Part shown: piece by piece, positions 26,864 to 36,097 of the stretch
How the letters are laid out: the number at the start of each line of letters is the position of its first letter
Numbering within the stretch: position 1 is the first letter of the stretch
Assembly: GCA_013373205.1 (NCBI GenBank)
Contig: JABXIG010000026.1
Span: 62,001-126,000 of the forward strand
DNA length: 64,000 nt
Direction: 5' to 3'
Source: Methylocystaceae bacterium
GTDB taxonomy: Bacteria; Pseudomonadota; Alphaproteobacteria; Rhodospirillales; Terasakiellaceae
Notes under the pieces: model-generated
The model's database searches: none
Seen by the model: only the letters and a program-made list of their open reading frames with translations
What the model was told of the DNA's origin: nothing
Program-made: the position numbers and the translations under genes

Positions 26864-28318
26864 ATGTTAAATTTATCGAACACCAATTTGATCAAAGAAC
26901 AAGCCTATATTAATGGGGAATGGGTCTATGCCGACAGTCTGGAAAAGCTGAAGGTAAATAACCCGGCGACTGGTGAAATCATCGCAACCGTGCCCTCAAT
27001 GGGTGCTGTTGAAACCCGTCGCGCCATTGAAGCCGCAGCGGTTGCACAAAAAAGCTGGAAGAAGCGTCCGGCCAAGGAACGTGCGAATATCTTACGGGGC
27101 TGGTATAACCTGATTATGGAAAACCAGGAAGATCTGGCCCGTATTATTACGGCGGAAATGGGTAAACCTTTGGCGGAAGCCCGTGGTGAAATCGCCTATG
27201 GTGCCAGTTATATCGAATGGTATGCCGAAGAAGCCAAGCGGGTTTATGGGTCAACCATCCCTGCGCCCAGTGATGACAAGCGTGTTTTGGTGATGAAACA
27301 ACCCATCGGGGTTATTGCGTCCATCACGCCATGGAACTTCCCCAGTGCCATGATTACCCGCAAAGTCGCCCCTGCTTTGGCGGTTGGTTGTTCTGCGGTG
27401 ATGAAACCTGCTGAACAAACGCCTTTGTCTGCTTTGGCTTTGTGTGTTCTGGCCGAAGAAGCCGGCATTCCGGCAGGATTGCTCAACTGTGTCACAGGGA
27501 ACCCGGTTGAAATCGGTGGGGAAATGACCTCTAACGATATCATTCGTAAAGTTACCTTTACGGGGTCAACGGGCGTTGGGCGTCTGCTCATGAGCCAATC
27601 TGCACAGTCTATTAAAAAGATGGGCTTGGAACTGGGCGGGAATGCACCGTTCATTGTTTTTGATGATGCAGATTTGGATGCAGCTGTCGAAGGGGCGATG
27701 ATTTCTAAATATCGCAATTCCGGCCAAACATGTGTCTGTGCCAACCGTCTTTATGTTCAAGCGGGTATCTATGATGCTTTTGCCGAAAAACTGGCAGAGA
27801 AAGTTGCTGAGCTAAAGGTTGGTAATGGTTTTGAGGATGGTGTTGCCCAAGGGCCATTGATCGATGAGAAAGCGGTTTCAAAAGTTGAAGATCATCTGGC
27901 CGATGCAGTTGCAAAAGGTGGCGAGATTATTTGTGGTGGTAAACGTCATGAACTCGGGCAAAGCTTCTTTGAGCCGACCATCATTAAACATGTCACCAAA
28001 GATATGAAGGTGGCTTGCGAAGAAACTTTTGGTCCCATTGCCCCGCTCTTTAAATTTGCAGATGTGGAGGATGTGATCCAACAAGCCAACGATACAGAAT
28101 TTGGTCTTGCCTCTTATTTCTATTCCAAGGATATGAGCAACATCTTTCGGGTTGCTGAAGAACTGGAATATGGCATGGTCGGCGTCAATACGGGCATCCT
28201 GTCCAATGAAGCCGCCCCGTTTGGTGGGATCAAGCAATCCGGTCTTGGTCGGGAAGGCTCCGTCTACGGCCTGGATGATTACCTTGAATTGAAGTATGTG
28301 CTTTTGGCTGAAATCTAA
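26864..28318 (+). CDS. gabD: Succinate-semialdehyde dehydrogenase (NADP+)
   Basis: This 484-residue aldehyde dehydrogenase has ITPWNFPSAMITRKVAPALA for cofactor binding, the catalytic glutamate in LELGGNAPFIVFDDA and the cysteine in NSGQTCVCANR. Length and sequence are typical of GabD, which oxidises succinate semialdehyde to succinate. A GGGGGG-rich ribosome site precedes the start. It is co-transcribed with gabT and followed by a clear terminator. Glutarate-semialdehyde oxidation (GabD/DavD role) is an alternative or extra activity. Confidence 0.92.
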   Translation: MLNLSNTNLIKEQAYINGEWVYADSLEKLKVNNPATGEIIATVPSMGAVETRRAIEAAAVAQKSWKKRPAKERANILRGWYNLIMENQEDLARIITAEMGKPLAEARGEIAYGASYIEWYAEEAKRVYGSTIPAPSDDKRVLVMKQPIGVIASITPWNFPSAMITRKVAPALAVGCSAVMKPAEQTPLSALALCVLAEEAGIPAGLLNCVTGNPVEIGGEMTSNDIIRKVTFTGSTGVGRLLMSQSAQSIKKMGLELGGNAPFIVFDDADLDAAVEGAMISKYRNSGQTCVCANRLYVQAGIYDAFAEKLAEKVAELKVGNGFEDGVAQGPLIDEKAVSKVEDHLADAVAKGGEIICGGKRHELGQSFFEPTIIKHVTKDMKVACEETFGPIAPLFKFADVEDVIQQANDTEFGLASYFYSKDMSNIFRVAEELEYGMVGVNTGILSNEAAPFGGIKQSGLGREGSVYGLDDYLELKYVLLAEI

Positions 28319-28346
28319 CCATCAGCCATAGGTTATCCGTGACTTT

Positions 28347-28378
28347 GGGAAGTTCTTTTTAAGGACTTCCCTTTTTTT
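28347..28378 (+). terminator. Terminator of gabTD
   Basis: GGGAAGTTC pairs with GGACTTCCC (one G-U pair) around TTTTTAA and is followed by TTTTTTT. It lies 29 bases after the gabD stop. Confidence 0.88.
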
Positions 28379-28407
28379 GTGATGATTATCTGCACAGTTG
28401 TTTTGAT

Positions 28408-28445
28408 ATAAAAAAAGGACCCGACATAAGGGGATATGTCGGGTC
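28408..28445 (-). terminator. Terminator of the CoA-transferase operon
   Basis: GACCCGACATA and TATGTCGGGTC form a perfect 11-pair stem with a six-base loop. Read on the minus strand it is followed by CTTTTTTTATAT. It closes the gcdH and CoA-transferase transcript. Confidence 0.88.
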
Positions 28446-28476
28446 AGTGAACTCTCTAGGGAGGTTGGGCCGAGAG

Positions 28477-29712
28477 TTATACTTGTATGATGCCTTGATC
28501 GTTAAGGGTTTTGATCTCGTCATCAGATAGCTTTAACAGGTTTTGTAAGACGCTTTGTGTATTCTGTGCCAAAACAGGCGGGGCACTGTCATAGGTAACC
28601 GGGCTTTGTGACAGTTTTAAGGGGGACCCGACACTGGGGACATAACCTGCTTTATCATGGGGTAAATTCAGGCGCATATCACGATGCAGCACTTGTGGGT
28701 CTTCGAATACACGATCAATCGTGTTGATCGGACCGCATGGGACATGGGCTGCTTCAAGATTTTGGATCCACCAATCCAGAGGTTTTTTCAGAATGGCGTG
28801 TGATAGAATAGGTACCAGTTCCTCACGGTTTTCAACGCGTGCGGTGTTGGTCGCGAAGCGGGGATCGTCGGCAAGGTCTGAAAGGTCTGCAATCTCGCAG
28901 AATTTTGCAAACTGGCCGTCATTGCCCACAGCCAAAATCATATGACCATCACTTGTGGCAAAGGCTTGGTAGGGAACGATATTGGGATGCGCGTTACCCA
29001 GACGGCCCGGGGCGACACCACTGGCCAGATAGTTCAAGGCCTGGTTAGCAAGGGTTGCGACCTGTACATCCAGCAAAGAAATGTCGATATGTTGACCAAC
29101 GCCTGTGCGATCACGGTGTGCAAGGGCCGCTTGCACACCGATCACCGCATACAATCCGGTCAGGACGTCGCTTAGGGCGACGCCAACTTTGACCGGACCA
29201 GCCTCAGGCCCGTCGCCAGGGTGTCCGGTCACACTCATCAGACCTGACATCCCCTGAATTAGAAAATCGTATCCTGCACGCTTGGCATAAGGGCCGGTTT
29301 GGCCAAAGCCTGTGATGGAACAATAAACCAGATCCGGTTTAATCTGTTTGAGGCTGTCATAATCCAGCCCGTATTTTTTAAGGCCACCGACCTTGAAGTT
29401 TTCAAGTACAACATCGCAGTCTTTGACCAGTTCCTTGATGAGGGCCTGACCTTTTTCAGATGCCATATCAATGGCAACGGAACGCTTGTTGCGATTGGCA
29501 CACATATAGTACGCCGCATCATCGGTGTCCTGTCCCTTTTCATCCTTGATATATGGGGGACCCCAATGGCGGGTATCGTCCCCGACTTTGGGTTTTTCAA
29601 TCTTGATGATTTCTGCGCCTAAGTCACCCAGCGTCTGACTGGCCCAAGGGCCAGCCAGAATGCGGGATAAATCAAGAACGCGGATATGGGAGAGGGCACC
29701 TGTCATGATCAT
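28477..29712 (-). CDS. CaiB/BaiF CoA-transferase, probable succinyl-CoA:glutarate CoA-transferase
   Basis: The 411-residue class III CoA-transferase has the family opening IRVLDLSRILAGPWASQTLGDLGAEIIKIEKP, the GFGQTGPYAKRAGYD segment and the catalytic aspartate in HIDISLLDVQV. Class III enzymes move CoA between carboxylic acids. It follows glutaryl-CoA dehydrogenase by six bases in the same operon, so the likely acceptor is glutarate, as with human SUGCT. An AAGG site precedes the first ATG. The family is certain; the substrate is inferred from the neighbour. Confidence 0.85.
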   Translation of the reverse strand: MIMTGALSHIRVLDLSRILAGPWASQTLGDLGAEIIKIEKPKVGDDTRHWGPPYIKDEKGQDTDDAAYYMCANRNKRSVAIDMASEKGQALIKELVKDCDVVLENFKVGGLKKYGLDYDSLKQIKPDLVYCSITGFGQTGPYAKRAGYDFLIQGMSGLMSVTGHPGDGPEAGPVKVGVALSDVLTGLYAVIGVQAALAHRDRTGVGQHIDISLLDVQVATLANQALNYLASGVAPGRLGNAHPNIVPYQAFATSDGHMILAVGNDGQFAKFCEIADLSDLADDPRFATNTARVENREELVPILSHAILKKPLDWWIQNLEAAHVPCGPINTIDRVFEDPQVLHRDMRLNLPHDKAGYVPSVGSPLKLSQSPVTYDSAPPVLAQNTQSVLQNLLKLSDDEIKTLNDQGIIQV

Positions 29713-29718
29713 CTAGCC

Positions 29719-30897
29719 TTAGAAGAATGCCTGCAGGCCAGTTTGGGCACGGCCCAGGATCAGACGGTGGATGTCATAGGTACCTTCGTAGGTGTTTACT
29801 GTTTCCAGGTTCACCATGTGACGGATGACGTGGAATTCATCAGAAATCCCGTTACCACCGTGCATGTCACGCGCCATACGGGCGATTTCCAGTGATTTAT
29901 TAACGTTGTTGCTTTTGATGATGGAGATATTTTCAACAGCGCAGTTGTCTTCGTCCATCAAGCGTGCAACACGCAGGGCAGCTTGCAAGCCCAAGGTGAT
30001 TTCAACTTGCATAGTCGCCAGTTTGTTTTGATACAGTTGGTTTTGTGCCAACGGGCGATCAAACTGTTTGCGATCCAGACCATATTGACGCGCGGCGTGC
30101 CAGCAATATTCAGCAGCACCCAGTGCACCCCAGGCAATACCGAAACGGGCTTTGTTCAAACATCCAAACGGACCCGCAAGACCTTCAACATTTGGCAACA
30201 GGTTTTCTTCGGGGACAAAAGCTTTGTCCAGAACGATTTCACCTGTGATAGAAGCGCGCAGGCTCATTTTACCTTCGATCTTCGGTGTGCTGAAACCTTC
30301 GGTGCCGCGTTCTACGATAAAGCCACGGATTTTGCCATCCAGTTTGCCCCAGACGACTGCAATGTCAGCGATCGGGGAGTTGGTGATCCACATTTTGTTA
30401 CCTGTCAGCAGATAACCACCGTCGACTTTTTCAGCGCGTGTTTTCATGCTGCCCGGATCGGACCCGTGATCAGGTTCGGTCAAACCGAAGCAGCCGACCA
30501 TTTCGCCTGTTGCCAGTTTTGGCAGGTATTTTTTGCGTTGTTCTTCGTTACCATATGCATAGATCGGGTGCATAACGAGGGAAGATTGAACGCTCATGGC
30601 AGAACGATAGCCAGAATCGACACGTTCTACTTCACGACCGATCAGACCGTAACAGACGTTATTCATGCCTGCGCAACCGTATTCTTCCGGGATCGTACAG
30701 CCCAAAAGGCCGAGCTCGCCAAATTCGTTCATGATCTCGCGATCAAACGTTTCATTACGGTTGGCTTCCAGAACGCGCGGCATCAGTTTGTCTTGGCAGA
30801 AGGCATAGGCACTGTCGCGTACCATACGTTCGTCTTCGCTCAGTTGATCGTCAAAAAGAAACGGGTCTTCCCATTTAAATGAAACTTTTGCAGCCAT
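29719..30897 (-). CDS. gcdH: Glutaryl-CoA dehydrogenase
   Basis: This 392-residue flavoprotein of the acyl-CoA dehydrogenase family has the GCDH-specific text [40 protein letters not shown] for FAD binding, and the catalytic glutamate in [18 protein letters not shown]. It oxidises and decarboxylates glutaryl-CoA to crotonyl-CoA in lysine, tryptophan and glutarate breakdown. It is the first gene of the operon with the CoA-transferase and is divergent from a LysR regulator. The large plus-strand ORF at 29983-30882 is only its shadow. Confidence 0.93.
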   Translation of the reverse strand: MAAKVSFKWEDPFLFDDQLSEDERMVRDSAYAFCQDKLMPRVLEANRNETFDREIMNEFGELGLLGCTIPEEYGCAGMNNVCYGLIGREVERVDSGYRSAMSVQSSLVMHPIYAYGNEEQRKKYLPKLATGEMVGCFGLTEPDHGSDPGSMKTRAEKVDGGYLLTGNKMWITNSPIADIAVVWGKLDGKIRGFIVERGTEGFSTPKIEGKMSLRASITGEIVLDKAFVPEENLLPNVEGLAGPFGCLNKARFGIAWGALGAAEYCWHAARQYGLDRKQFDRPLAQNQLYQNKLATMQVEITLGLQAALRVARLMDEDNCAVENISIIKSNNVNKSLEIARMARDMHGGNGISDEFHVIRHMVNLETVNTYEGTYDIHRLILGRAQTGLQAFF

Positions 30898-30934
30898 GAT
30901 TTATCCTAAATACTATGTGTTAGTGCTTAACCAT

Positions 30935-31002
30935 TCATTTAAATGATGATAAAACGAATATAAAGCGATGTTTTTTCATTAGTTCATTCATTTTATGAAT
31001 GA
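30935..31002. promoter_or_regulatory. Palindromes between gcdH and the LysR gene
   Basis: Two AT-rich inverted repeats sharing a TCATT core lie in the 117-base divergent region: TCATTTAAATGA (30935-30946) and TCATTCAT-TTT-ATGAATGA (30984-31002). The second sits just before the regulator start. They are candidate binding sites for the LysR protein on both promoters. Confidence 0.45.
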
Positions 31003-31014
31003 TAGGGCCATTTT

Positions 31015-31893
31015 ATGCGACGCCATTTGCCGACATTTACCCAACTTTTGTGTTTTGATGCCTCTGCACGCCATTTAAACTTCACCCGCGCGGCTGAAGA
31101 ATTGAACCTGACCCAAAGTGCGGTCAGTCGTCAGGTGCGCAATCTGGAAGATTTTGTGCAGACGGATTTGTTTCATCGTATCAAGAAAAGGCTCGAATTA
31201 ACCGGTGAGGGGGAGGCATACGCCCGCAGTGTGGCAGGCCATTTAAATGGGTTGGAAAGTGAAACCTTAAAACTTATGACCAGTGACCAGCATGATACCC
31301 GCCTGAACGTTGGGACGTTTCCCACCTTTGGTTCACGTTGGTTGATCCCACGCCTGAATGATTTTACCCGCAAGAACCCGGATATTCAGTTTAACCTGGT
31401 CACAGGACTGGCCCCGTTTGATTTTCAAAAACAGGATATTGATGTGGCAATCCAGCATGGTGATGGCAATTGGCCGGATGTGGATTGTAAAAAGCTGGTG
31501 GATGAAACCGTGGTTGCGGCTTGCACCCCGTCCCTGATCGACGGGCGTGCAGATGTTTCTGCCAAGACCGTATCTGATTTTACTTTCCTGAACCTGCAAA
31601 CCCGGCTTTATGCCTGGCCGGAATGGTTGGAAGCTCAAGGGGTATCATCCAACGCTCCTGTCAGTGGTCCGATCTTTGAAAATTTCTCCATGATGATCCG
31701 TGCGGCACTGTCAGGCCTAGGGGTGGCAATTATCCCGGATATGTATATCAAGGAAGAGCTAAAATCAGGTCAGCTCATTTCCCCCTTTGGCCCACCTGTA
31801 CGGAGCCAGCGTGGCTATTATCTGGTCAGCACGCAGAAAAAACAGCAACTTAAAAAAGTGCAGGCCTTCATGCGCTGGATTGAAGGGGTGTGA
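31015..31893 (+). CDS. LysR-type regulator of glutarate catabolism (GcdR-like)
   Basis: This 292-residue protein has an N-terminal winged helix (residues 5-65; LNFTRAAEELNLTQSAVSRQVRNLE) and a C-terminal effector-binding domain of the GcvA-like group (LNVGTFPTFGSRWLIPRLNDF, VDVAIQHGDGNWPD). It is divergent from gcdH, the usual place for its regulator, and probably activates it with glutarate or glutaryl-CoA as signal. This target is inferred from position only. Confidence 0.82.
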   Translation: MRRHLPTFTQLLCFDASARHLNFTRAAEELNLTQSAVSRQVRNLEDFVQTDLFHRIKKRLELTGEGEAYARSVAGHLNGLESETLKLMTSDQHDTRLNVGTFPTFGSRWLIPRLNDFTRKNPDIQFNLVTGLAPFDFQKQDIDVAIQHGDGNWPDVDCKKLVDETVVAACTPSLIDGRADVSAKTVSDFTFLNLQTRLYAWPEWLEAQGVSSNAPVSGPIFENFSMMIRAALSGLGVAIIPDMYIKEELKSGQLISPFGPPVRSQRGYYLVSTQKKQQLKKVQAFMRWIEGV

Positions 31894-31904
31894 ATATTCT
31901 TCAG

Positions 31905-32002
31905 TGTCATCCCGGATTTATTCCGGGACAACCTGTTGAGCTTGCGGGATTTAAACTCAGCTTGTACAATGGGGGTATCCCGGCACAAAGGCCGGGATGA
32001 CA
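31905..32002. repeat. Nested palindromic repeat (REP-like)
   Basis: The ends TGTCATCCCGG and CCGGGATGACA are inverted repeats about 75 bases apart. Inside are two hairpins: CCCGGA-TTTAT-TCCGGG, and ATCCCGGC-ACAAAG-GCCGGGAT. This arrangement resembles the GTCATCCCGG-type dispersed palindromes seen in many bacterial genomes. It lies between the convergent stops of the LysR gene and putA, where it could also act as a terminator for both. Confidence 0.65.
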
Positions 32003-32016
32003 GCTGTTAAAATGGC

Positions 32017-35000
32017 TTAAGATGACGAAGCCAATAGGGCCGCATTACCGCCTGCAGCTGTTGTATCGATACAGACATGGCGTTCCAAAATGCAGCGATC
32101 GGCCAAATCATCATCACAGATTAAGGGCAAAATGGCGCCGTCGCGTTGTGCAAGGGCTTTGCGGATCTTGCTTAAATCCTCCTTATCGCTCCAGCAGGCC
32201 ACGGCGTGAAAGCCGGATAGCTTGGCAAGGTCTGATCGTTCAAGGAAGCCATCGACGGCGTTATCACCATTGGCACCCGGGGCGATGATGATGGCCTGAC
32301 AGCCTTTAGATGCAGCGATTTTGGCCTGTTGTTGGGCGGCTTCTGCTGTTGGGCCAAGACATAGGATTACTCCACGCGGGAAGGTGGATAAGACGTTGCT
32401 TTCCCCTGTTGGGCCGGGCAGGGTGTCGCTAGTGAGTTTTTCGTTTTCTGCAACAGGTAGGGTATTGATGGTTTGTTGTACTTTTTTCAAGGTAACTGCG
32501 GTGCCGCTTTCAAGAGCAAAGCTTACATTTGAACCTTGCGTGAAGCGTTTGACATAGTTTGGCCCACCGGCTTTGGGGCCCGTGCCGGACAAGCCTTCTC
32601 CACCAAAAGGTTGGGAGCCGACAATCGCCCCGATCTGGTTACGGTTGACATACATATTGCCGACCTTGAGCTTGTTTGTAATGGTCTGAACCCGGTCATC
32701 AATTCGGGTATGCAGGCCAAAGGTGAGACCGAACCCACATGAGTTGATGTCATTGACAACCTTATCCAGATCCCGTGCTTTATAGGTGGCGACATGCAGG
32801 ACTGGACCAAAGATCTCTTCCGCCAGATCAAGGATTGAATTGACTTTCAGGACGGTTGGGGCAACGAAGGTGCCGTCTTTGGGGGTATCCAAAGATTTCA
32901 GCAAGCGACCTTCTTGTTTTGCATGTTCGATATAGCCGGAAATTTTAGCTTGTGCCGTTTGGTCAATCACCGGGCCGACATCTGTCGACATTTCCCATGG
33001 ATTGCCAACAACAAGTTCATCCATGGCGCCATAAAGCATTTCCATGAAGGTGTCTTGAATATCTTCCTGAAGATAAAGGACACGCAAGGCAGAACAACGT
33101 TGCCCGGCCGATTGGAATGAGGACGCAATAATGTCCTTGATTGCTTGTTCCGGCAAAGCGGTTGAGTCAACGACCATGGCATTTAGGCCACCAGTTTCAG
33201 CAATCAAAGGGGCATCCGGGCGCATATGGTTTGCCATGGCGTTGTGGATACGTTGGGCGGTTGCGGTTGATCCTGTAAAGCAGACCCCGTCGATTTTTTC
33301 ATGGGACGTTAGTTTTGCCCCGACAACAGAGCCTTTCCCATGAAGTAATTGCAGAACATTCTTCGGCACACCTGCTTGATGGAGTAGTTGTGTGGCAAGG
33401 GTTGCGGTTATAGGGGTTGTTTCTGCCGGTTTTGCCAACACGCCATTGCCTGCGGCTAGTGCAGCAACGATCTGACCTGTAAAGATCGCAAGCGGGAAGT
33501 TCCATGGTGAAATACAAGTGAAGATACCGCGTGCAGGGCGATCAGTCAGTTTTTGACCTTGGGCAGCATAAAAACGCAGGAAATCGACAGCTTCACGCAG
33601 TTCCCCAATGCAGTCAGAAGGAACTTTTCCGGCTTCGCGTGTCAAAACAGCAAACAATTCCCCAAAGTTTTCTTCATAAAGGTCAGCTGCTTTATTCAGG
33701 ATACGGGCGCGCTCTTCGGCTGGTGTGGCGGACCAGTCACCGGCATTTTCAATAGCTTGCTCCACATCTGACTCATTGGCTTCTGTGACGGTGCCGACGG
33801 TGTCAGATGATTGTGCCGGATTAATCAGGGGGATCTTGTCTGTACCTGTTGGTTTTGAGGCCAGCTGGGACGTCACATGCCATTGGTGGTCTTTAAATTT
33901 CCCACGGGCCTGTTCGATATCATCAAGGTCATCATCATTATGAAGGTCCCAGCCTTTTGAATTGGGACGTTCTTGCCCAAACAAGGCAGCGGGGCGCGTG
34001 ATATGGCCTTTGCTGGATTGATATTCTTCATCAATGATGGCGATAGGATCAACAGCAATGTCACGTGCCGGGACAGTTTCATCGACGATCTGGTTTACGA
34101 AAGACGAATTAGCGCCGTTTTCAAGCAAACGACGTACCAGATAAGCCAATAGGTCACGGTGTGGTCCAACTGGTGCGTAGATGCGACAGCGCACATTTTC
34201 GCGTTTTTTCGTCAGGCGATGCAGCGCTTCACCCATACCATGCAGACGTTGGAATTCATATGACGCATCGGGTTTTGCCAATTCAAGGATCATAGCAACG
34301 CTGTTGGCATTGTGGGTGGCGAACTGCGGATAAATCCGATCATTCATATCCAGCAGCTTTTCAGCACAATAGATATAGGAACAATCGGTCGCATTCTTTT
34401 TGGTAAAGACAGGGAAGTCGTTTAACCCTTCGACTTGAGCGCGTTTAATCTCAGTATCCCAATAGGCGCCTTTAACCAGACGAACCATGATTTTACGATC
34501 ATATTTTTCGGCGATTGCATAAAGCCAGTCGATGACTAAACTTGCACGTTTGCCATAGGCCTGAACCACAATGCCAAATCCATCCCATCCGGCAAGACGG
34601 TCATCTTTTAAAACAGCTTCGATAATATCCAAAGAGAGATCAAGGCGGTCGGCTTCTTCGGCATCAATGTTTAACCCCATGTTGGCGTCTTTCGCCAAAA
34701 GGGTAAGCGCAAGGGTGCTGTCGACCAGTTCTTTCATTACCCGGTCTTTTTGCCCGACTTCATAGCGCGGGTGCAGGGCAGATAGCTTGATAGAGATACC
34801 CGGATTTTCGGCTACACTGTCAGATTTGCATTGGTCTGCCAGAACCTCTATGGAATTTTTGTAGGCCGCAAAGAATTTTTCGGCATCGCGTTGGGTTAAG
34901 GCCGCTTCACCCAGCATGTCATAGGAAAAGGTATAGCCGTCTTTGGCTTTGGCTGCTCCGCGGTTGATGGCATCCTGAATGGTTTCACCCAGCACAAACT

Positions 35001-35508
35001 GGCTACCCAGTTCTTTCATGGCACGTTTGACAGCAGTACGGATGACGGGTTCGCCCAGTCGTTTGACCAGATTATGCAGCACATTTACGATCCCGTCGCT
35101 TTTGTCGGCATCAAGCACTTTTCCGGTTAGCATCAGCCCCCAAGTCGAGGTGTTGACCAGCAGGGAACTGGAATGACCTTTGTGGTCTTCCCAGGAAGAG
35201 GGCGCAATTTTATCTTCGATCAATTCATCCATTGTTTCGGCATCCGGCACGCGCATCAGGGCTTCGGCCAGACACATCAGGGCGACACCTTCATCGGTGG
35301 AAAGACCATATTCAGCAAGAAAAACTTCCAGCAAGGCCGGTTTGTCATCGCTGCGGATGTCTTCAATCAGCTTGACTGCGCGTTCTGTAATCTGTGCGCG
35401 TAAGTCTGGCTGGATACGTGCCTTGGCTGCCAATTGTTTTAAAAGGTCTTGTTCGTTGGCCAGATGGGCAAGGCGAATGTCCTGTCTGATTGTCGAGATA
35501 TCTTTCAT
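32017..35508 (-). CDS. putA: Bifunctional proline dehydrogenase / glutamate-semialdehyde dehydrogenase
   Basis: The ATG at 35508, preceded by AAAGGG, is preferred to the TTG five codons earlier (1163 residues). The order is a helical arm, the FAD-binding proline dehydrogenase barrel (residues ~130-480; MVRLVKGAYWDTEIKRAQ, YAPVGPHRDLLAYLVRRLLENG), and the aldehyde dehydrogenase (~520-990; ISPWNFPLAIFTGQI, the catalytic Cys in AGQRCSALRVLY). A C-terminal domain of ~150 residues ends in CIDTTAAGGNAAL. The C-terminal domain and the lack of an N-terminal ribbon-helix-helix make it a type-B PutA that does not bind DNA. It turns proline into glutamate. The divergent Lrp gene is the likely regulator. 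Confidence 0.95.
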   Translation of the reverse strand: MKDISTIRQDIRLAHLANEQDLLKQLAAKARIQPDLRAQITERAVKLIEDIRSDDKPALLEVFLAEYGLSTDEGVALMCLAEALMRVPDAETMDELIEDKIAPSSWEDHKGHSSSLLVNTSTWGLMLTGKVLDADKSDGIVNVLHNLVKRLGEPVIRTAVKRAMKELGSQFVLGETIQDAINRGAAKAKDGYTFSYDMLGEAALTQRDAEKFFAAYKNSIEVLADQCKSDSVAENPGISIKLSALHPRYEVGQKDRVMKELVDSTLALTLLAKDANMGLNIDAEEADRLDLSLDIIEAVLKDDRLAGWDGFGIVVQAYGKRASLVIDWLYAIAEKYDRKIMVRLVKGAYWDTEIKRAQVEGLNDFPVFTKKNATDCSYIYCAEKLLDMNDRIYPQFATHNANSVAMILELAKPDASYEFQRLHGMGEALHRLTKKRENVRCRIYAPVGPHRDLLAYLVRRLLENGANSSFVNQIVDETVPARDIAVDPIAIIDEEYQSSKGHITRPAALFGQERPNSKGWDLHNDDDLDDIEQARGKFKDHQWHVTSQLASKPTGTDKIPLINPAQSSDTVGTVTEANESDVEQAIENAGDWSATPAEERARILNKAADLYEENFGELFAVLTREAGKVPSDCIGELREAVDFLRFYAAQGQKLTDRPARGIFTCISPWNFPLAIFTGQIVAALAAGNGVLAKPAETTPITATLATQLLHQAGVPKNVLQLLHGKGSVVGAKLTSHEKIDGVCFTGSTATAQRIHNAMANHMRPDAPLIAETGGLNAMVVDSTALPEQAIKDIIASSFQSAGQRCSALRVLYLQEDIQDTFMEMLYGAMDELVVGNPWEMSTDVGPVIDQTAQAKISGYIEHAKQEGRLLKSLDTPKDGTFVAPTVLKVNSILDLAEEIFGPVLHVATYKARDLDKVVNDINSCGFGLTFGLHTRIDDRVQTITNKLKVGNMYVNRNQIGAIVGSQPFGGEGLSGTGPKAGGPNYVKRFTQGSNVSFALESGTAVTLKKVQQTINTLPVAENEKLTSDTLPGPTGESNVLSTFPRGVILCLGPTAEAAQQQAKIAASKGCQAIIIAPGANGDNAVDGFLERSDLAKLSGFHAVACWSDKEDLSKIRKALAQRDGAILPLICDDDLADRCILERHVCIDTTAAGGNAALLASSS

Positions 35509-35626
35509 TGTCGTCCCTTTCAAATAGATTGCGCCTAATTTACCATTGCCTCAAAGGTAATTCTTCTCTATTATCGTAAAAAATAAGTTTAATTAACTTT
35601 ATATAATTTCATTAAAAGGAAAAAAT

Positions 35627-36097
35627 ATGGTTGAATCTATTGAAAAAAGTGATTTAGACCAGTTCGATGCAAAAATCCTAACAATCCTGTCACAAGAAGG
35701 CCGATTGACCGTAACCGAAATTGCCAATCGGGTCGGTTTGTCAAAAAGCCCGTGTCAGGTCCGACTGAAGCGGTTGATTGAAGAAGAATATATCCTCGGG
35801 TTTCAGGCGATCCTGAATCCTAAGAAACTAGGTCTTGAACATATCGCCTTTGCCACGGTCAGGCTTTCAAATACAACGGAAAAAGGCTTACGTGAATTTA
35901 ACGAAGCCGTGGTCAAGATCCCCGAAGTGGAAATGTGTCATATGATTGCGGGCTCCTTTGATTATCTGATTAAAGTGCGCACGGGCGATATCCAGGCCTA
36001 TCGCCGCGTGATGGGGGAATCTATTTCAACATTGCCAAATGTTTCCAGCACGTCGACTTATGTTGCCATGGAAGCGATTAAGGATAGTTTCTCTTAA
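35627..36097 (+). CDS. Lrp/AsnC-family regulator, probable putA activator
   Basis: This 156-residue protein has an N-terminal helix-turn-helix (LDQFDAKILTILSQEGRLTVTEIANRVGLSKSPCQVRLKRL) and a C-terminal RAM ligand domain (EVEMCHMIAGSFDYLIKVRTGDI). It is divergent from putA with a 118-base AT-rich spacer containing AAGTT-TAATT-AACTT. PutR proteins of this type activate putA with proline in Rhizobium and Agrobacterium. Its stop overlaps the stop of the convergent acnA gene by three bases in a shared TTAA. The role is inferred from position. Confidence 0.85.
   Translation: MVESIEKSDLDQFDAKILTILSQEGRLTVTEIANRVGLSKSPCQVRLKRLIEEEYILGFQAILNPKKLGLEHIAFATVRLSNTTEKGLREFNEAVVKIPEVEMCHMIAGSFDYLIKVRTGDIQAYRRVMGESISTLPNVSSTSTYVAMEAIKDSFS

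Noticed and set aside
29983-30882. 299-residue plus-strand ORF
   Set aside because: It lies entirely opposite glutaryl-CoA dehydrogenase, has no family pattern and no ribosome site, and is a codon-bias shadow.
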